A stretch of 57,386 bases of DNA, taken from positions 1 to 57,386 of the forward strand of contig JASLXG010000198.1 in assembly GCA_030740435.1 (NCBI GenBank), written 5' to 3'. A program made the position numbers and the translations under genes. Under the pieces are notes generated by a model. It searched no databases. It was not told the DNA's origin and saw only the letters and a program-made list of their open reading frames with translations. This stretch comes from Alphaproteobacteria bacterium (GTDB lineage Bacteria; Pseudomonadota; Alphaproteobacteria; UBA2966). This document shows positions 27,564-35,805 of this stretch, piece by piece. How positions within the stretch are numbered: position 1 is the first letter of the stretch; the number at the start of each line of letters is the position of its first letter.

Positions 27564-28921
27564 CGGGAATCGAGCCACGTCGTGTGGATGCGGCTGGCGA
27601 GGAAGTCGGGGTGCTCCAGGATCCAGCGGTGGAAGGGGATGGTGGTGTGGACGCCGTCGACGCCGAAACCGGCCAGGGCGGTCGCCGCCCGGGCCACGGC
27701 GTCATCGCGGTCGTGGCCGTGGACGACGAGCTTGCCGAGCAGGGAATCGTAATAGGGTGGGATCGAATAGCCCTCGAAGACATGGGAATCGAGGCGAACG
27801 CCTGAGCCGGCCGGTGGCCGCCAGCGCTCCAAACGGCCCAACGAGGGCATGAAACCGTTGGCTGGATCCTCGGCGTTGAGGCGGAATTCGATGGCGTGCC
27901 CGGCGATTTTCGGCCGGTCCTGGGCGAACGAGAGCGCCTCGCCGCCGGCGACCCGCAATTGTTCGGCCACCAAATCGAGGCCGGTTACCATCTCGGTGAC
28001 CGGATGTTCCACCTGAATGCGGGTGTTCATTTCGATGAAGAAAAATTCCCGGCTGTCTGTGTCGTAGATGAACTCGACGGTACCGGCGCCGACATAGCCG
28101 ATCTCCCGGGTCAGCGCCTCGGCGGCCTCGCACATGCTGGTTCGGATGGCCTCGTCGAGCACCGGCGAGGGGGCCTCCTCGAGCAGTTTCTGATGGCGGC
28201 GCTGTAGGCTGCAGTCGCGCTCCCAGAGATGCCGGGCGTTGCCCTGGGAATCGCCGAAGACCTGGACCTCGATATGGCGGACGGTGGGAAAGTAACGTTC
28301 GAGATAGATGCCACCGTCGCCAAAGGCAGACGCCGCCTCGCCGCTGGCTTGCGCGAACAAGGCCTCGAAGGGGTCGCTTTCGCCGACGATCCGCATACCC
28401 CGCCCGCCGCCGCCCGAGCGCGCCTTTAAAAGCAAGGGGAAACCGATATCCGCCGCCGCCTTGGCCGCCTCGCGGCCGTCGCTGAAGGCCTCGCCTGAGC
28501 CGGGAGGCACCTTCAATCCGTAGCGCTCCGCCGTTTGGCGCGCCGCCACCTTGTCGCCCATCAGGGCGATGGTATCGGCCGAGGGACCGATGAAGGTCAG
28601 ACCTGCATCGGCGCAGCGGCTGGCGAACTCGGCATTCTCGGCCAGGAAGCCGTAGCCCGGATGCAGGCCGTCGCAGTCGCGAGAGCGGGCCACGTGCAAT
28701 AGCGCAGCGCTGTTGAGATAACTCTCCGAGCTCGGTGGCGGGCCGATGCAAACGGCGCTGTCGGCCGCCCAGACATGCGCCGAGCCTGCATCCGCCGTTG
28801 AATGCACCGCCACCGTCTCGATATTGGCCTGGCGGCAGGCGCGCACGATGCGCAGCGCGATCTCGCCCCGGTTGGCCACCAGGATCCGTTGCAGTCCTGG
28901 CTTTTTGCGCCCTGCCGCCAC
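27560..28921 (-). CDS. Biotin carboxylase subunit (AccC/PycA-like)
   Basis: A 453-aa ATP-grasp biotin carboxylase. It starts RILVANRGEIALRIVRACR, has the ATP loop KARSGGGGRGMRIV, ERYFPTVRHIEVQV, and FIEMNTRIQVEHPVTEMVTG with metal- and biotin-site residues. It carboxylates biotin on a carrier protein using ATP and bicarbonate. The start is GTG, 7 bases from the CoA-transferase B stop. It is the last gene of the 12-gene operon whose carrier and carboxyltransferase lie three to four genes upstream. It could serve a pyruvate-type or another acceptor rather than acetyl-CoA, because no AccA/AccD or PccB-type carboxyltransferase is present. Confidence 0.88.
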   Translation of the reverse strand: MAAGRKKPGLQRILVANRGEIALRIVRACRQANIETVAVHSTADAGSAHVWAADSAVCIGPPPSSESYLNSAALLHVARSRDCDGLHPGYGFLAENAEFASRCADAGLTFIGPSADTIALMGDKVAARQTAERYGLKVPPGSGEAFSDGREAAKAAADIGFPLLLKARSGGGGRGMRIVGESDPFEALFAQASGEAASAFGDGGIYLERYFPTVRHIEVQVFGDSQGNARHLWERDCSLQRRHQKLLEEAPSPVLDEAIRTSMCEAAEALTREIGYVGAGTVEFIYDTDSREFFFIEMNTRIQVEHPVTEMVTGLDLVAEQLRVAGGEALSFAQDRPKIAGHAIEFRLNAEDPANGFMPSLGRLERWRPPAGSGVRLDSHVFEGYSIPPYYDSLLGKLVVHGHDRDDAVARAATALAGFGVDGVHTTIPFHRWILEHPDFLASRIHTTWLDSR

Positions 28922-28927
28922 CTAGGT

Positions 28928-29614
28928 TCAGAGCTCCGGGCAACAGAGCGGCGCGCAGTCGGCAGCACGTTGCAGCGGCGCCCCGGTGCGGGCCTGCAGG
29001 GCCCCGAGATCCATGCCGTCGAGCATCTCGCGCACCACCAGCCCGTCGTCGCCCACATCGATTAGCGCCAGATCGGTGAAGATGCGCTTGACCACGCCCG
29101 GCCCGGTCAGCGGCAAGGTGCATTGGTCGAGGATGCGGGGCTGTCCGTCGGGGTCACTGTGCGACATCAGCACCCAGATGTTGCGCGCCCCGGCGGTCAG
29201 GTCCATGGCGCCGCCCACGCCCGGCGGCTGGCTGTTGTCTTCGAGGCTCCAATTGGCGATATCGCCATGCCGCGATACCTGGTAGGCGCCCAGCAGCCCG
29301 TAGTCCAGATGGCCGCCGCGGATCATGTCGAAGGCCTCGGCCTGGTTGAAGATGGCGGCCCCGGCAAGCAGGGTGACCGGTTGCTTGCCGGCATTTATGA
29401 GGTCCCAGTCCTCCTCCCCCTCGGGCGGTCGCGGCCCCATGCCCAGGAGGCCGTTTTCGGTGTGGTAGAGCACTTCTTTGTCGGCCGGCATGTGGTTGGC
29501 TACCAAGGTCGGCAGGCCGATTCCCAGGTTGACGTAGCTGCCGTCCGGAATCTCCCGGGCCGCCCGCCAGGCGATCTGATCGCGGCTCAGGGGCTGGCTT
29601 CGGAGCCCACTCAT
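28928..29614 (-). CDS. 3-oxoacid CoA-transferase, subunit B
   Basis: A 228-aa family I CoA-transferase beta subunit of the PcaJ/ScoB/AtoA type. The catalytic glutamate is visible in HTENGLLGMG, and VNLGIGLPTLVANHM and PPGVGGAMDLTAGARN are family motifs. I chose ATG 29614, which overlaps the alpha-subunit stop (ATGA); the open frame extending upstream is a shadow. The pair would move CoA from succinyl-CoA or acetyl-CoA to a carboxylic acid. Confidence 0.9.
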   Translation of the reverse strand: MSGLRSQPLSRDQIAWRAAREIPDGSYVNLGIGLPTLVANHMPADKEVLYHTENGLLGMGPRPPEGEEDWDLINAGKQPVTLLAGAAIFNQAEAFDMIRGGHLDYGLLGAYQVSRHGDIANWSLEDNSQPPGVGGAMDLTAGARNIWVLMSHSDPDGQPRILDQCTLPLTGPGVVKRIFTDLALIDVGDDGLVVREMLDGMDLGALQARTGAPLQRAADCAPLCCPEL

Positions 29615-30282
29615 CGGCGCTCTCCCGTAGGCACCACGCGGTCGACGTAGATGCCTGGTGTCACCACCTGTTGGGGTTCGATCTCCCCCAACTCGACGAT
29701 CTCGCGAACCTCGGCGATGCAGAGGTCGCCGGCCGCCGCCATCATGGGATTGAAATTCCGCGCCGTGTGACGATAGGTGAGATTTCCCCAGCGGTCTGCG
29801 CGGTCGGCCCGGATCAGGGACACGTCGGCCCGCAGGCCATATTCGAGGACGCACTCGACGCCGTCGAAGGTGCGAATCTCCTTGCCTTCCGCGAGCCGCG
29901 TGCCGATGCCGGTGGGCGTGTAGAAGGCGGCGATGCCGGCACCGCCGGCCCGGATGCGCTCAGACAGCGTGCCCTGGGGGACCAGCTCGAGCTCGATCTT
30001 TCCCTGGCGGTAGAGATCGGCGAAGACCACCGATCCCGCCGTCCGCGGAAAGGTGCAGATGACGCGGCGCACCCGCCCCTTGGCCATCAGGGCGGCCAGG
30101 TCCTGCTCGCCGCTGCCGGCGTTGTTGGCGATGACGGTGAGGCCGCTGGCCCCCTGTTCGACCAGGGCGTCGACCAGGTTGACCGGATTGCCGGCGGTGC
30201 CGAAGCCGCCGATCATTACGCTTGCGCCATCGCCGATGTCGGCAACGGATTCGGCAATGGATGCCATCCTCTTGTCGATCAT
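29611..30282 (-). CDS. 3-oxoacid CoA-transferase, subunit A
   Basis: A 223-aa alpha subunit of the PcaI/ScoA/AtoD type. GDGASVMIGGFGTAGNP near the start and FYTPTGIGTRLAEGKE in the middle are family landmarks. It pairs with the following beta subunit. Together with the CaiB/BaiF gene nearby, the locus carries two unrelated CoA-transferases, so acids are likely handled as CoA esters. The real substrate is not readable. Confidence 0.9.
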   Translation of the reverse strand: MIDKRMASIAESVADIGDGASVMIGGFGTAGNPVNLVDALVEQGASGLTVIANNAGSGEQDLAALMAKGRVRRVICTFPRTAGSVVFADLYRQGKIELELVPQGTLSERIRAGGAGIAAFYTPTGIGTRLAEGKEIRTFDGVECVLEYGLRADVSLIRADRADRWGNLTYRHTARNFNPMMAAAGDLCIAEVREIVELGEIEPQQVVTPGIYVDRVVPTGERR

Positions 30283-30302
30283 GGGCCCGGCCTATCCCGG
30301 CG

Positions 30303-31757
30303 CTATTTCCACAGCTCGATCTTCAGCGCGCCCTTTTCGATGGAGACGTGGGGCAGCGTGGAGGTCGAGGCGATTTCGCGGATCAATTGGAGATCCGGCG
30401 ATTCGCCAGGGGCGTGGTCAGGACCTTCCGCCGCCGCCGCAACGATCTCGTCGACCAGGTTGTCCGGGAAGGCCTGGCGCAACAACAGCTCGTCCTCGCC
30501 GGCGGCGGGGTAGCGCCGGCGCAGCCCTGGCAGTGTGGCCTCGGGCTCTCCACCATAGGGCAGGATGGTCTTGGCGCCGTTTTCCATGATGCGGTCCAGC
30601 ACCTCGGGCGCCACCGGTGCCAGCAGCTTGCCGTAATGCCCCAGCGCATATTTCTTGACCTCGTCGGGAATTCGTTTGTAGCGCTCCCCCTCGATGACGT
30701 TGAGGGCGGCCTGGACGCCGATGAACTGGGAGAACGGCGTGACCTGGATGGGCCAGCCCAGTTCCTCGCGCACCCGGGTGCTTTCGCTCAGCACCTCGTC
30801 GACCTTGTCTCCCAGCCCGGCCGCCTCGAGCTGGGCCACCAGGTTGCTCAGCACCCCACCCGGCACCTGATGGCCGAAGTTGGAGGCGTCGAAATCCTGG
30901 GGCCGGCCCAGCGGCTTGTCCTCGGCCAGGGCGATGGCCTCGAAATGCCGGCTGACCTCGTCGATCAGGCCGTCGTCCAGGTCAACATCGTAACCGAGAT
31001 AACGCAGGTTGCGCGCCGTGGTCTGGACCGACGGTGGGGCGTTGCCGTCGGCGATGGGCGAGATGCAGGTGTAGAGGTGGTCGACGCCCTGCTTCACGGC
31101 CTCGATCTGGGTGCGCTGGGCCAGGCCCACCAGGTTGTGCACGTGAAGGCCCAGCGAGACCTCGCCGATTTCCCGCTTCAGCGCCGGCACTAGGGTGGCG
31201 GCGCGCTCGGAGGTCAAAATTCCGCTGGTGTCCTCGATCATCAGCGCATCCACCTGGCAACGATCGAGGAACTCGCGGGCCTTCTCGACGTAAAGCTCGT
31301 CGGTGTGGATGGGGCTATCGCTGAAGATCAGCCAGCCCGTGGTGTGGGCGCCCAGCTTCTTGGCGTGCAACAGGCTGTCGACCAGGTTGTCGAGATCGTG
31401 CAAGCCGTCGAAGGCGATGAAGCGGTCGATGCCGTTGGCCATCAAGCGCTCGACCCAGAGGCAGGCGATGTCGGTGGGTTGCAGCTCGAACGAGAGCGCG
31501 CATTTGCTGCGGATCAGGGCCTGCAAGGGGGTTTTGGTCATGCGTTGCTTGAGCGCACGCAGGCGGGCCCAGGGGTCTTCGGCGAGGAATCGCACGCAGG
31601 TATCGAACTGCACCGCGCCCATGACCTCGATCACATCGAAGCCGGAGCGGTCCATCTTTTCCGCCACCGGCAACATCATGGGCGTCGACATGCGGGTCGC
31701 CCACAGGCACTGATGGCCGTCGCGCAAGGTGGTGTCGACGATCTTCACTGCCGGCAT
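30303..31757 (-). CDS. Carboxyltransferase-domain protein (OadA/PycB-like) with altered active site
   Basis: A 484-aa TIM-barrel carboxyltransferase related to pyruvate carboxylase/oxaloacetate decarboxylase. It opens KIVDTTLRDGHQCLWATRM, keeps FDTCVRFLAEDPWARLRALK, the metal histidines H205 and H207 in GLHVHN, and VPGGVLSNLVAQL. However, the normally invariant lysine of the IKDMAG motif is glutamate here (IEDTSG, E175). The pyruvate-site RGxN reads RSKC, and NDxRN reads HDLDN. It sits next to the biotin carrier, so it still seems part of a biotin system, but the acceptor or even the reaction is probably not pyruvate carboxylation. Confidence 0.75.
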   Translation of the reverse strand: MPAVKIVDTTLRDGHQCLWATRMSTPMMLPVAEKMDRSGFDVIEVMGAVQFDTCVRFLAEDPWARLRALKQRMTKTPLQALIRSKCALSFELQPTDIACLWVERLMANGIDRFIAFDGLHDLDNLVDSLLHAKKLGAHTTGWLIFSDSPIHTDELYVEKAREFLDRCQVDALMIEDTSGILTSERAATLVPALKREIGEVSLGLHVHNLVGLAQRTQIEAVKQGVDHLYTCISPIADGNAPPSVQTTARNLRYLGYDVDLDDGLIDEVSRHFEAIALAEDKPLGRPQDFDASNFGHQVPGGVLSNLVAQLEAAGLGDKVDEVLSESTRVREELGWPIQVTPFSQFIGVQAALNVIEGERYKRIPDEVKKYALGHYGKLLAPVAPEVLDRIMENGAKTILPYGGEPEATLPGLRRRYPAAGEDELLLRQAFPDNLVDEIVAAAAEGPDHAPGESPDLQLIREIASTSTLPHVSIEKGALKIELWK

Positions 31758-32218
31758 CAGTCGGGCTCGATCAGGATCAGCGGCTGGTCGTAGGCCACCA
31801 GGGCGCCGTTCTCGACCAGGATTTCCTTGACCGTCCCCGAGACCCCGGCGGCGATCGAATTGAAGAGCTTCATGATCTCGATCAGGCAGACGGTGTCATC
31901 GGCCGCCACCCTGTCGCCGACCTCGCAGAACGGCGGCTCCTGGGGCGCGGGCGCGCGGAAGACGGTCCCCACCATGGGCGCGGAAACCACGAATAGGCCC
32001 TCGGGAACCGCCACGGGCGGTACTTCGACCTGAGCCGCCGGGCTCGCCGGGCTCGCCGGGCTCGCCGGGTTCGCCGGGGGGGCGCCGGCCAGCGGTGCCA
32101 GGGGGCGGTTTTTGCTGGCCCTGATGCGCAGGTCATCGAACTGGATATCGACTTCTTCGTAGGCCGATTCCTCGACGATCTCGAGGATGCGTTTGATGTC
32201 GCTGATGGTTGTCGGCAT
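31757..32218 (-). CDS. Biotin carboxyl carrier protein (AccB-like)
   Basis: A 153-aa carrier from ATG 32218. The biotin lysine lies in CLIEIMKLFNSIAAG near residue 115 (classic EAMKM is EIMKL here). An N-terminal AccB-type helical segment (ISDIKRILEIVEES) is followed by a Pro/Ala/Ser linker encoded by 9-bp tandem repeats. It carries carboxybiotin between the biotin carboxylase and the carboxyltransferase gene, whose start overlaps its stop by one base (TGATG). Confidence 0.9.
   Translation of the reverse strand: MPTTISDIKRILEIVEESAYEEVDIQFDDLRIRASKNRPLAPLAGAPPANPASPASPASPAAQVEVPPVAVPEGLFVVSAPMVGTVFRAPAPQEPPFCEVGDRVAADDTVCLIEIMKLFNSIAAGVSGTVKEILVENGALVAYDQPLILIEPD
32040..32075 (-). repeat. 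Four 9-bp tandem repeats in the biotin carrier linker
   Basis: GGGCTCGCC occurs three times perfectly (32040-32066) and once as GGGTTCGCC (32067-32075). On the coding strand these give the Pro-Ala-Ser/Asn linker. Copy-number change would only alter linker length. Confidence 0.8.
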
Positions 32219-32276
32219 GTCAGGGCGGCCCCGGTGGGTACTAGTCACCGCGAGTGTACATGGTTTTGTTCGGCAT

Positions 32277-33125
32277 CTACTTTTCGAGTTTCATGTCCGA
32301 ATCGGTCAAGAGGAATTCCTGGGCCATAATCAGTTCCATCAGGTGTTCAGCCAGCTCGATCTGCGCCGATTTCGCGCCCGCGCCCTGGGCCGCTGAAAAT
32401 TGCCCTTGCCACCAACCGAAGAGGCTGGCGAGCATGGCCTGGTCGAGAACCGGAACCGCCAGCGCCACGCTGTTGCACAAGTCGCCATTGCCGCCGAGCA
32501 GGGCGGAATCCATGTCGAACATCTCGGCCGTGAGGGAGAGCGACGGCCGTTCGGGCGAGGACCGCGTGCCGCGGCTGATCACCGTGCCCTGGGCCTTGTT
32601 GAGCAGCACCCTGCTGCCGGCCCGGATGGTGCCGAAAAGCGCCACCGACCCGGAAGCGGGGAGAGGGGAATCGTAAACGTACATTCTGGCGAATTGAAGC
32701 TGCCCTATGGTGAATTCGGATCGGTAGGTGTCTCCTTCCACGGACAGGCATTCCACCTCGATTTTCTTCCCCTCGATCAATTCGAGCAGCAAGTCGGAAC
32801 CGCTGAATGTCGATTCCGGGTCCTTGCTTTCCTGGTCGGCGAAGACCAGCGTATCGACCAGGCCCAGGCGTTCGTTGGGGGCCGGGCCGGGAAAGCCCTG
32901 GATGCCGTTGAGCCAGATCTTTTCCGCCCGCGTGAACACCCCCCGTTCCGCCACCGGCACCACCAGCATGGCCGACGAGCCGGAGATCGGCGCCTGGTAG
33001 GCAATGGTGACGACGTCGACGTCTTGGGATGTGTTCCGGCCCAGCTCCGCCGCCGTCACCACCTTGGCCTGGCCGGCCTCGATGCGGGCGTTGATCAGGG
33101 CGATGTCCTTGCCGCCGGCCGGCAT
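32277..33125 (-). CDS. COG1900/DUF39 paralogue without ferredoxin domain
   Basis: A 282-aa protein clearly homologous to the larger COG1900 protein at 34468-35793. Shared features are DVDVVT near residue 36, the ISGSSAMLVVPVA/MSGTSAMLVIPVA segment, WLNG, KIEVECL with C126, and a matching C-terminal tail (FLLTDSDMKLE / FLLNDSSLEMKH). It lacks the cysteine-rich ferredoxin insert and the RNDYQNY region of its partner. COG1900 proteins in methanogens take part in sulfur transfer to aldehydes. Being paired, the two may form a heterodimer with one electron-carrying and one plain subunit. The start overlaps the previous stop by one base. Confidence 0.7.
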   Translation of the reverse strand: MPAGGKDIALINARIEAGQAKVVTAAELGRNTSQDVDVVTIAYQAPISGSSAMLVVPVAERGVFTRAEKIWLNGIQGFPGPAPNERLGLVDTLVFADQESKDPESTFSGSDLLLELIEGKKIEVECLSVEGDTYRSEFTIGQLQFARMYVYDSPLPASGSVALFGTIRAGSRVLLNKAQGTVISRGTRSSPERPSLSLTAEMFDMDSALLGGNGDLCNSVALAVPVLDQAMLASLFGWWQGQFSAAQGAGAKSAQIELAEHLMELIMAQEFLLTDSDMKLEK

Positions 33126-34462
33126 CAGTTTTCCCCTGAATCCCAGTCGGGGGTGATGGCCTCCGAGATGTGCACCACGCGTTGGCCGAGTCCAAAGCGT
33201 TCGATGTTGTCGATAAGCTGGATCAGGCATCCCGGGCAGCCGGTGACGACGACATGGGCCTCGCTGCGGGCGATGGACTGGACTTTGGTCGCGGCGATCT
33301 GCCGTGAAAGCTCTTGGTGCTCCAGGCTGAAGGCGCCGGCGAAACCGCAACAGCCGTTGTCGTCCGATTCAATGAATTGTTCGCCGAAGACGTGGCGCAG
33401 GATTTGTCGCGGCTGATGGCGCACGTCCTGGTGAAAGGCCAAATGGCAGGGTTCGTGGTAGGTCACCCGGGTGCCCTCGGGCAGCGCCGAACGGAAGGGC
33501 AGGGGTTTGAATTCGGCCAGCTCCAACAACAGTTCCGAAATGTCGCGCACGGCGCCGCCGAAGGCTTCGAAGCGCTCGCGCTCGGCGTCGCTGTGCGCCA
33601 GGTTGCCGGCCCAGCCTTCCTTGAGGGTGGAGCCACAGGTGGCGCATCCGGTGACCACCAGGTCGGCCTCGAGAGCGGCGAAAACGTCGAGGTTATGAAG
33701 CGCCATGCGGCGCGCTGTTTCCAGGTCGCCGGCGGCCAGCAGGGGAATGCCGCAGCAGCTCTGATCCTGGGCATAGACGACCTCGACACCCAGGTGGTTG
33801 AGTGCGCCGATCAAGGCCTTGCCCACTTCCGGGAAGCTGAACTCGGTGGCGCAGCCGGGGAAGAAAGCGACGCGAAGGTGGCGATCCTCGCTGCCCTTCG
33901 CGGGCGCATGGATGTCGCCGATCTGCTCGCCCAGGAACTTGCCGGCGATAGCGGGGAAGTGCCGCCCGCCCAGGCCCGGGAAGAACCAGGGCAGATGGCG
34001 GATCTTGCCGGCGGCCTCCGACGGCAGGTGATGGATCTTGCCGTCCGCTTCGCGGCTCGTCGGCAGCATCCATTGCCAGCGCGCCGCCGTCCGCAGCGCC
34101 TTGGCCAGGCTTTCCTTGTCCTTCATCAGCCTGCGGAAAAGGGTTCTTTTGACCATGGGCAGCCCGTTCTGGCGCACCAACTCGGCCCGCGCCGCCATGG
34201 TCACGACGTCGGTGCGGATGCCGTGCGGGCAAACCGTGGTGCAGCGCCGGCAGAGCAGGCATTTGCTGAAACGATCCCGAACTCCCGCGATCAGTTCGTT
34301 GTGGTCGTCAAGCACCTCCTTGAGCAGATGGTTGCGCCCTCGCGATACGTAGTTCTCATCGGGCTCCCTGGCGTAAACCGGGCAGGCCTGGAGGCACAGG
34401 CCGCAGGCCACGCACTTCTCCGCCTCGTCGCGAATGCGTTCTATTTGGGCCAGGCTAGGCAT
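33125..34462 (-). CDS. HdrD/GlcF-like iron-sulfur oxidoreductase
   Basis: A 445-aa cytoplasmic protein with two N-terminal 4Fe-4S motifs (C17-C20-C23-C27 and C68-C71-C74-C78, the latter CLLCRRCTTVC) and two CCG domains. The CCG cysteines are in FFPGCATEF...QSCCGIPL...TGCATCG, and in HEPCHLAF...NGCCGFAG...TGCPGC. This is the layout of glycolate oxidase GlcF, GlpC, LldE and heterodisulfide reductase HdrD. It would carry electrons between a dehydrogenase and a disulfide/thiol or quinone. Lying between the two COG1900 genes, it is a good candidate to supply or accept electrons in their sulfur reaction. Confidence 0.8.
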   Translation of the reverse strand: MPSLAQIERIRDEAEKCVACGLCLQACPVYAREPDENYVSRGRNHLLKEVLDDHNELIAGVRDRFSKCLLCRRCTTVCPHGIRTDVVTMAARAELVRQNGLPMVKRTLFRRLMKDKESLAKALRTAARWQWMLPTSREADGKIHHLPSEAAGKIRHLPWFFPGLGGRHFPAIAGKFLGEQIGDIHAPAKGSEDRHLRVAFFPGCATEFSFPEVGKALIGALNHLGVEVVYAQDQSCCGIPLLAAGDLETARRMALHNLDVFAALEADLVVTGCATCGSTLKEGWAGNLAHSDAERERFEAFGGAVRDISELLLELAEFKPLPFRSALPEGTRVTYHEPCHLAFHQDVRHQPRQILRHVFGEQFIESDDNGCCGFAGAFSLEHQELSRQIAATKVQSIARSEAHVVVTGCPGCLIQLIDNIERFGLGQRVVHISEAITPDWDSGEN

Positions 34463-34467
34463 CGCTC

Positions 34468-35793
34468 TCAGAGGTTCCAGTGTTTCATTTCCAGGGAAGA
34501 ATCGTTGAGCAGGAAAGCGCCTTCATCCATCAGCTCCTTGAGGTACTCGGTGAGGATCTGGGCGCGCCGGCGGTTGGACTGGCGGAACAGCACCGGAATC
34601 CGGCGCCCGAAGGCCGGGATGTCGCCGATGCTTCCCTGGGGCACCTGCCCCTTGCCGGTAAACGCCCCGCCCAGGCAGTTGGCCGTACAGGCACCGCAGG
34701 CGACGCACAGGCTCTGGTCGATTTCCTTCTGGCGCCACGAGATCGCTCCCATGGGGCAGTAATATTCGGCCGGGCACTGGAAGGCGCAATGGATGCAGCG
34801 CTCGGCCAGGAACTCGACCTCCAGGGGGGCGCCTTGCCAGAGATCGGCGTAGGTGGCGTTGACCAGCGGGATGCGATCGCCGATGTCGGCGATCTTGAGG
34901 GCGATGTTCTCGTCCAGGCACCACGACAGGTCGGCGATGACCTCGGCATCGGTGATGGGAAAGGGCACGGCGATGCCGTTGGTCACCTCGACCCCGAAGC
35001 TGGTCTTGAAACCGCCCATGAACTCCGGATCCATGCCGAACATGTCGGCCGCCAGCGAGATCGCCCGCATTCCCGGAGTGCTGCGCGTGCCATAGCCGAT
35101 CAGGGTTCCCGGCACCTTGTTGACGAGGATTTTCATGCCCGCCTTGAGGACCTTGGCACGGCGGTCGTTTTCCAGGGGATTGAGCTCGCCGCTGCCGCTC
35201 GCCGTCATGCCCTTGAGCCGCGGCATCGGCCGGCAGGCGAATATCGACTTCGGATTTTGGCGATACGAGGGATGGTCGTTGACGTTGGCGAAGGCCGTGT
35301 AGTTCTGGTAGTCGTTACGGAAATTGTAGAGGCGGGCGAAATCGAGATCCTCGATGGTGAACGATGTCAGGATCGTCCGGTCGTCCGTGGTCAGGCATTC
35401 GACCTCGATTTCCCGGCCCTCGACGATGTCGCGCAAAAGGTGGCCGCCGCCGTAGCGGCCCGGATAGTCGACGCTCTCCTCGGTGCCGAAAATCACCGTA
35501 TCGACTTTGCCCGTGCCTTCGGCGGGGTGGGAGCCGGGAAAACAGGGGACGCCGTTCAGCCACATCCGCTGGGCTCGGGCGAACGCGCCCGCGGCGGCCA
35601 CCGGGATGACCAGCATGGCCGAGGTTCCCGACATGATGGCGCGGGTGGCGGTGGTCACCACGTCGACGTCCGAGACCTTGAACTTGTAGCCGTTCCTGAC
35701 CTCCTTCTTGAATTCGCTGGCCGTCATGACGACGGCATCGCCGCGCCTCAGCTTGGCGTTGATCTCGGCGATGGTCTTGGTTTGGGAAGACAT
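34468..35793 (-). CDS. COG1900/DUF39 protein fused to a ferredoxin domain
   Basis: A 441-aa protein. Residues 1-325 match the COG1900 family (homocysteine biosynthesis/aspartate-semialdehyde sulfurtransferase group): VDVVTTATRAIMSGTSA, YGGGHLLRDIVEGREIEVECL, NFRNDYQNYTAFAN, and GTLIGYGTRSTPG. Residues 333-373 hold two 4Fe-4S motifs (C333, C336, C340, C346 and C363, C366, C369, C373). In methanogens, COG1900 works with a separate NIL/ferredoxin protein; here the ferredoxin is built in. The cysteines I recall as conserved in methanogen members (in GPMCSSGA and GTDCYP contexts) are not at those places, but C133 in IEVECL is shared with the second paralogue. Function is therefore by homology only. 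Confidence 0.72.
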   Translation of the reverse strand: MSSQTKTIAEINAKLRRGDAVVMTASEFKKEVRNGYKFKVSDVDVVTTATRAIMSGTSAMLVIPVAAAGAFARAQRMWLNGVPCFPGSHPAEGTGKVDTVIFGTEESVDYPGRYGGGHLLRDIVEGREIEVECLTTDDRTILTSFTIEDLDFARLYNFRNDYQNYTAFANVNDHPSYRQNPKSIFACRPMPRLKGMTASGSGELNPLENDRRAKVLKAGMKILVNKVPGTLIGYGTRSTPGMRAISLAADMFGMDPEFMGGFKTSFGVEVTNGIAVPFPITDAEVIADLSWCLDENIALKIADIGDRIPLVNATYADLWQGAPLEVEFLAERCIHCAFQCPAEYYCPMGAISWRQKEIDQSLCVACGACTANCLGGAFTGKGQVPQGSIGDIPAFGRRIPVLFRQSNRRRAQILTEYLKELMDEGAFLLNDSSLEMKHWNL

Positions 35794-35805
35794 CAGTGCG
35801 CTCGC

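Noticed and set aside
27560-32218. Acetyl-CoA or propionyl-CoA carboxylase
   Set aside because: No AccA/AccD or PccB-type carboxyltransferase is present; the only carboxyltransferase is of the OadA/PycB type with changed active-site residues.
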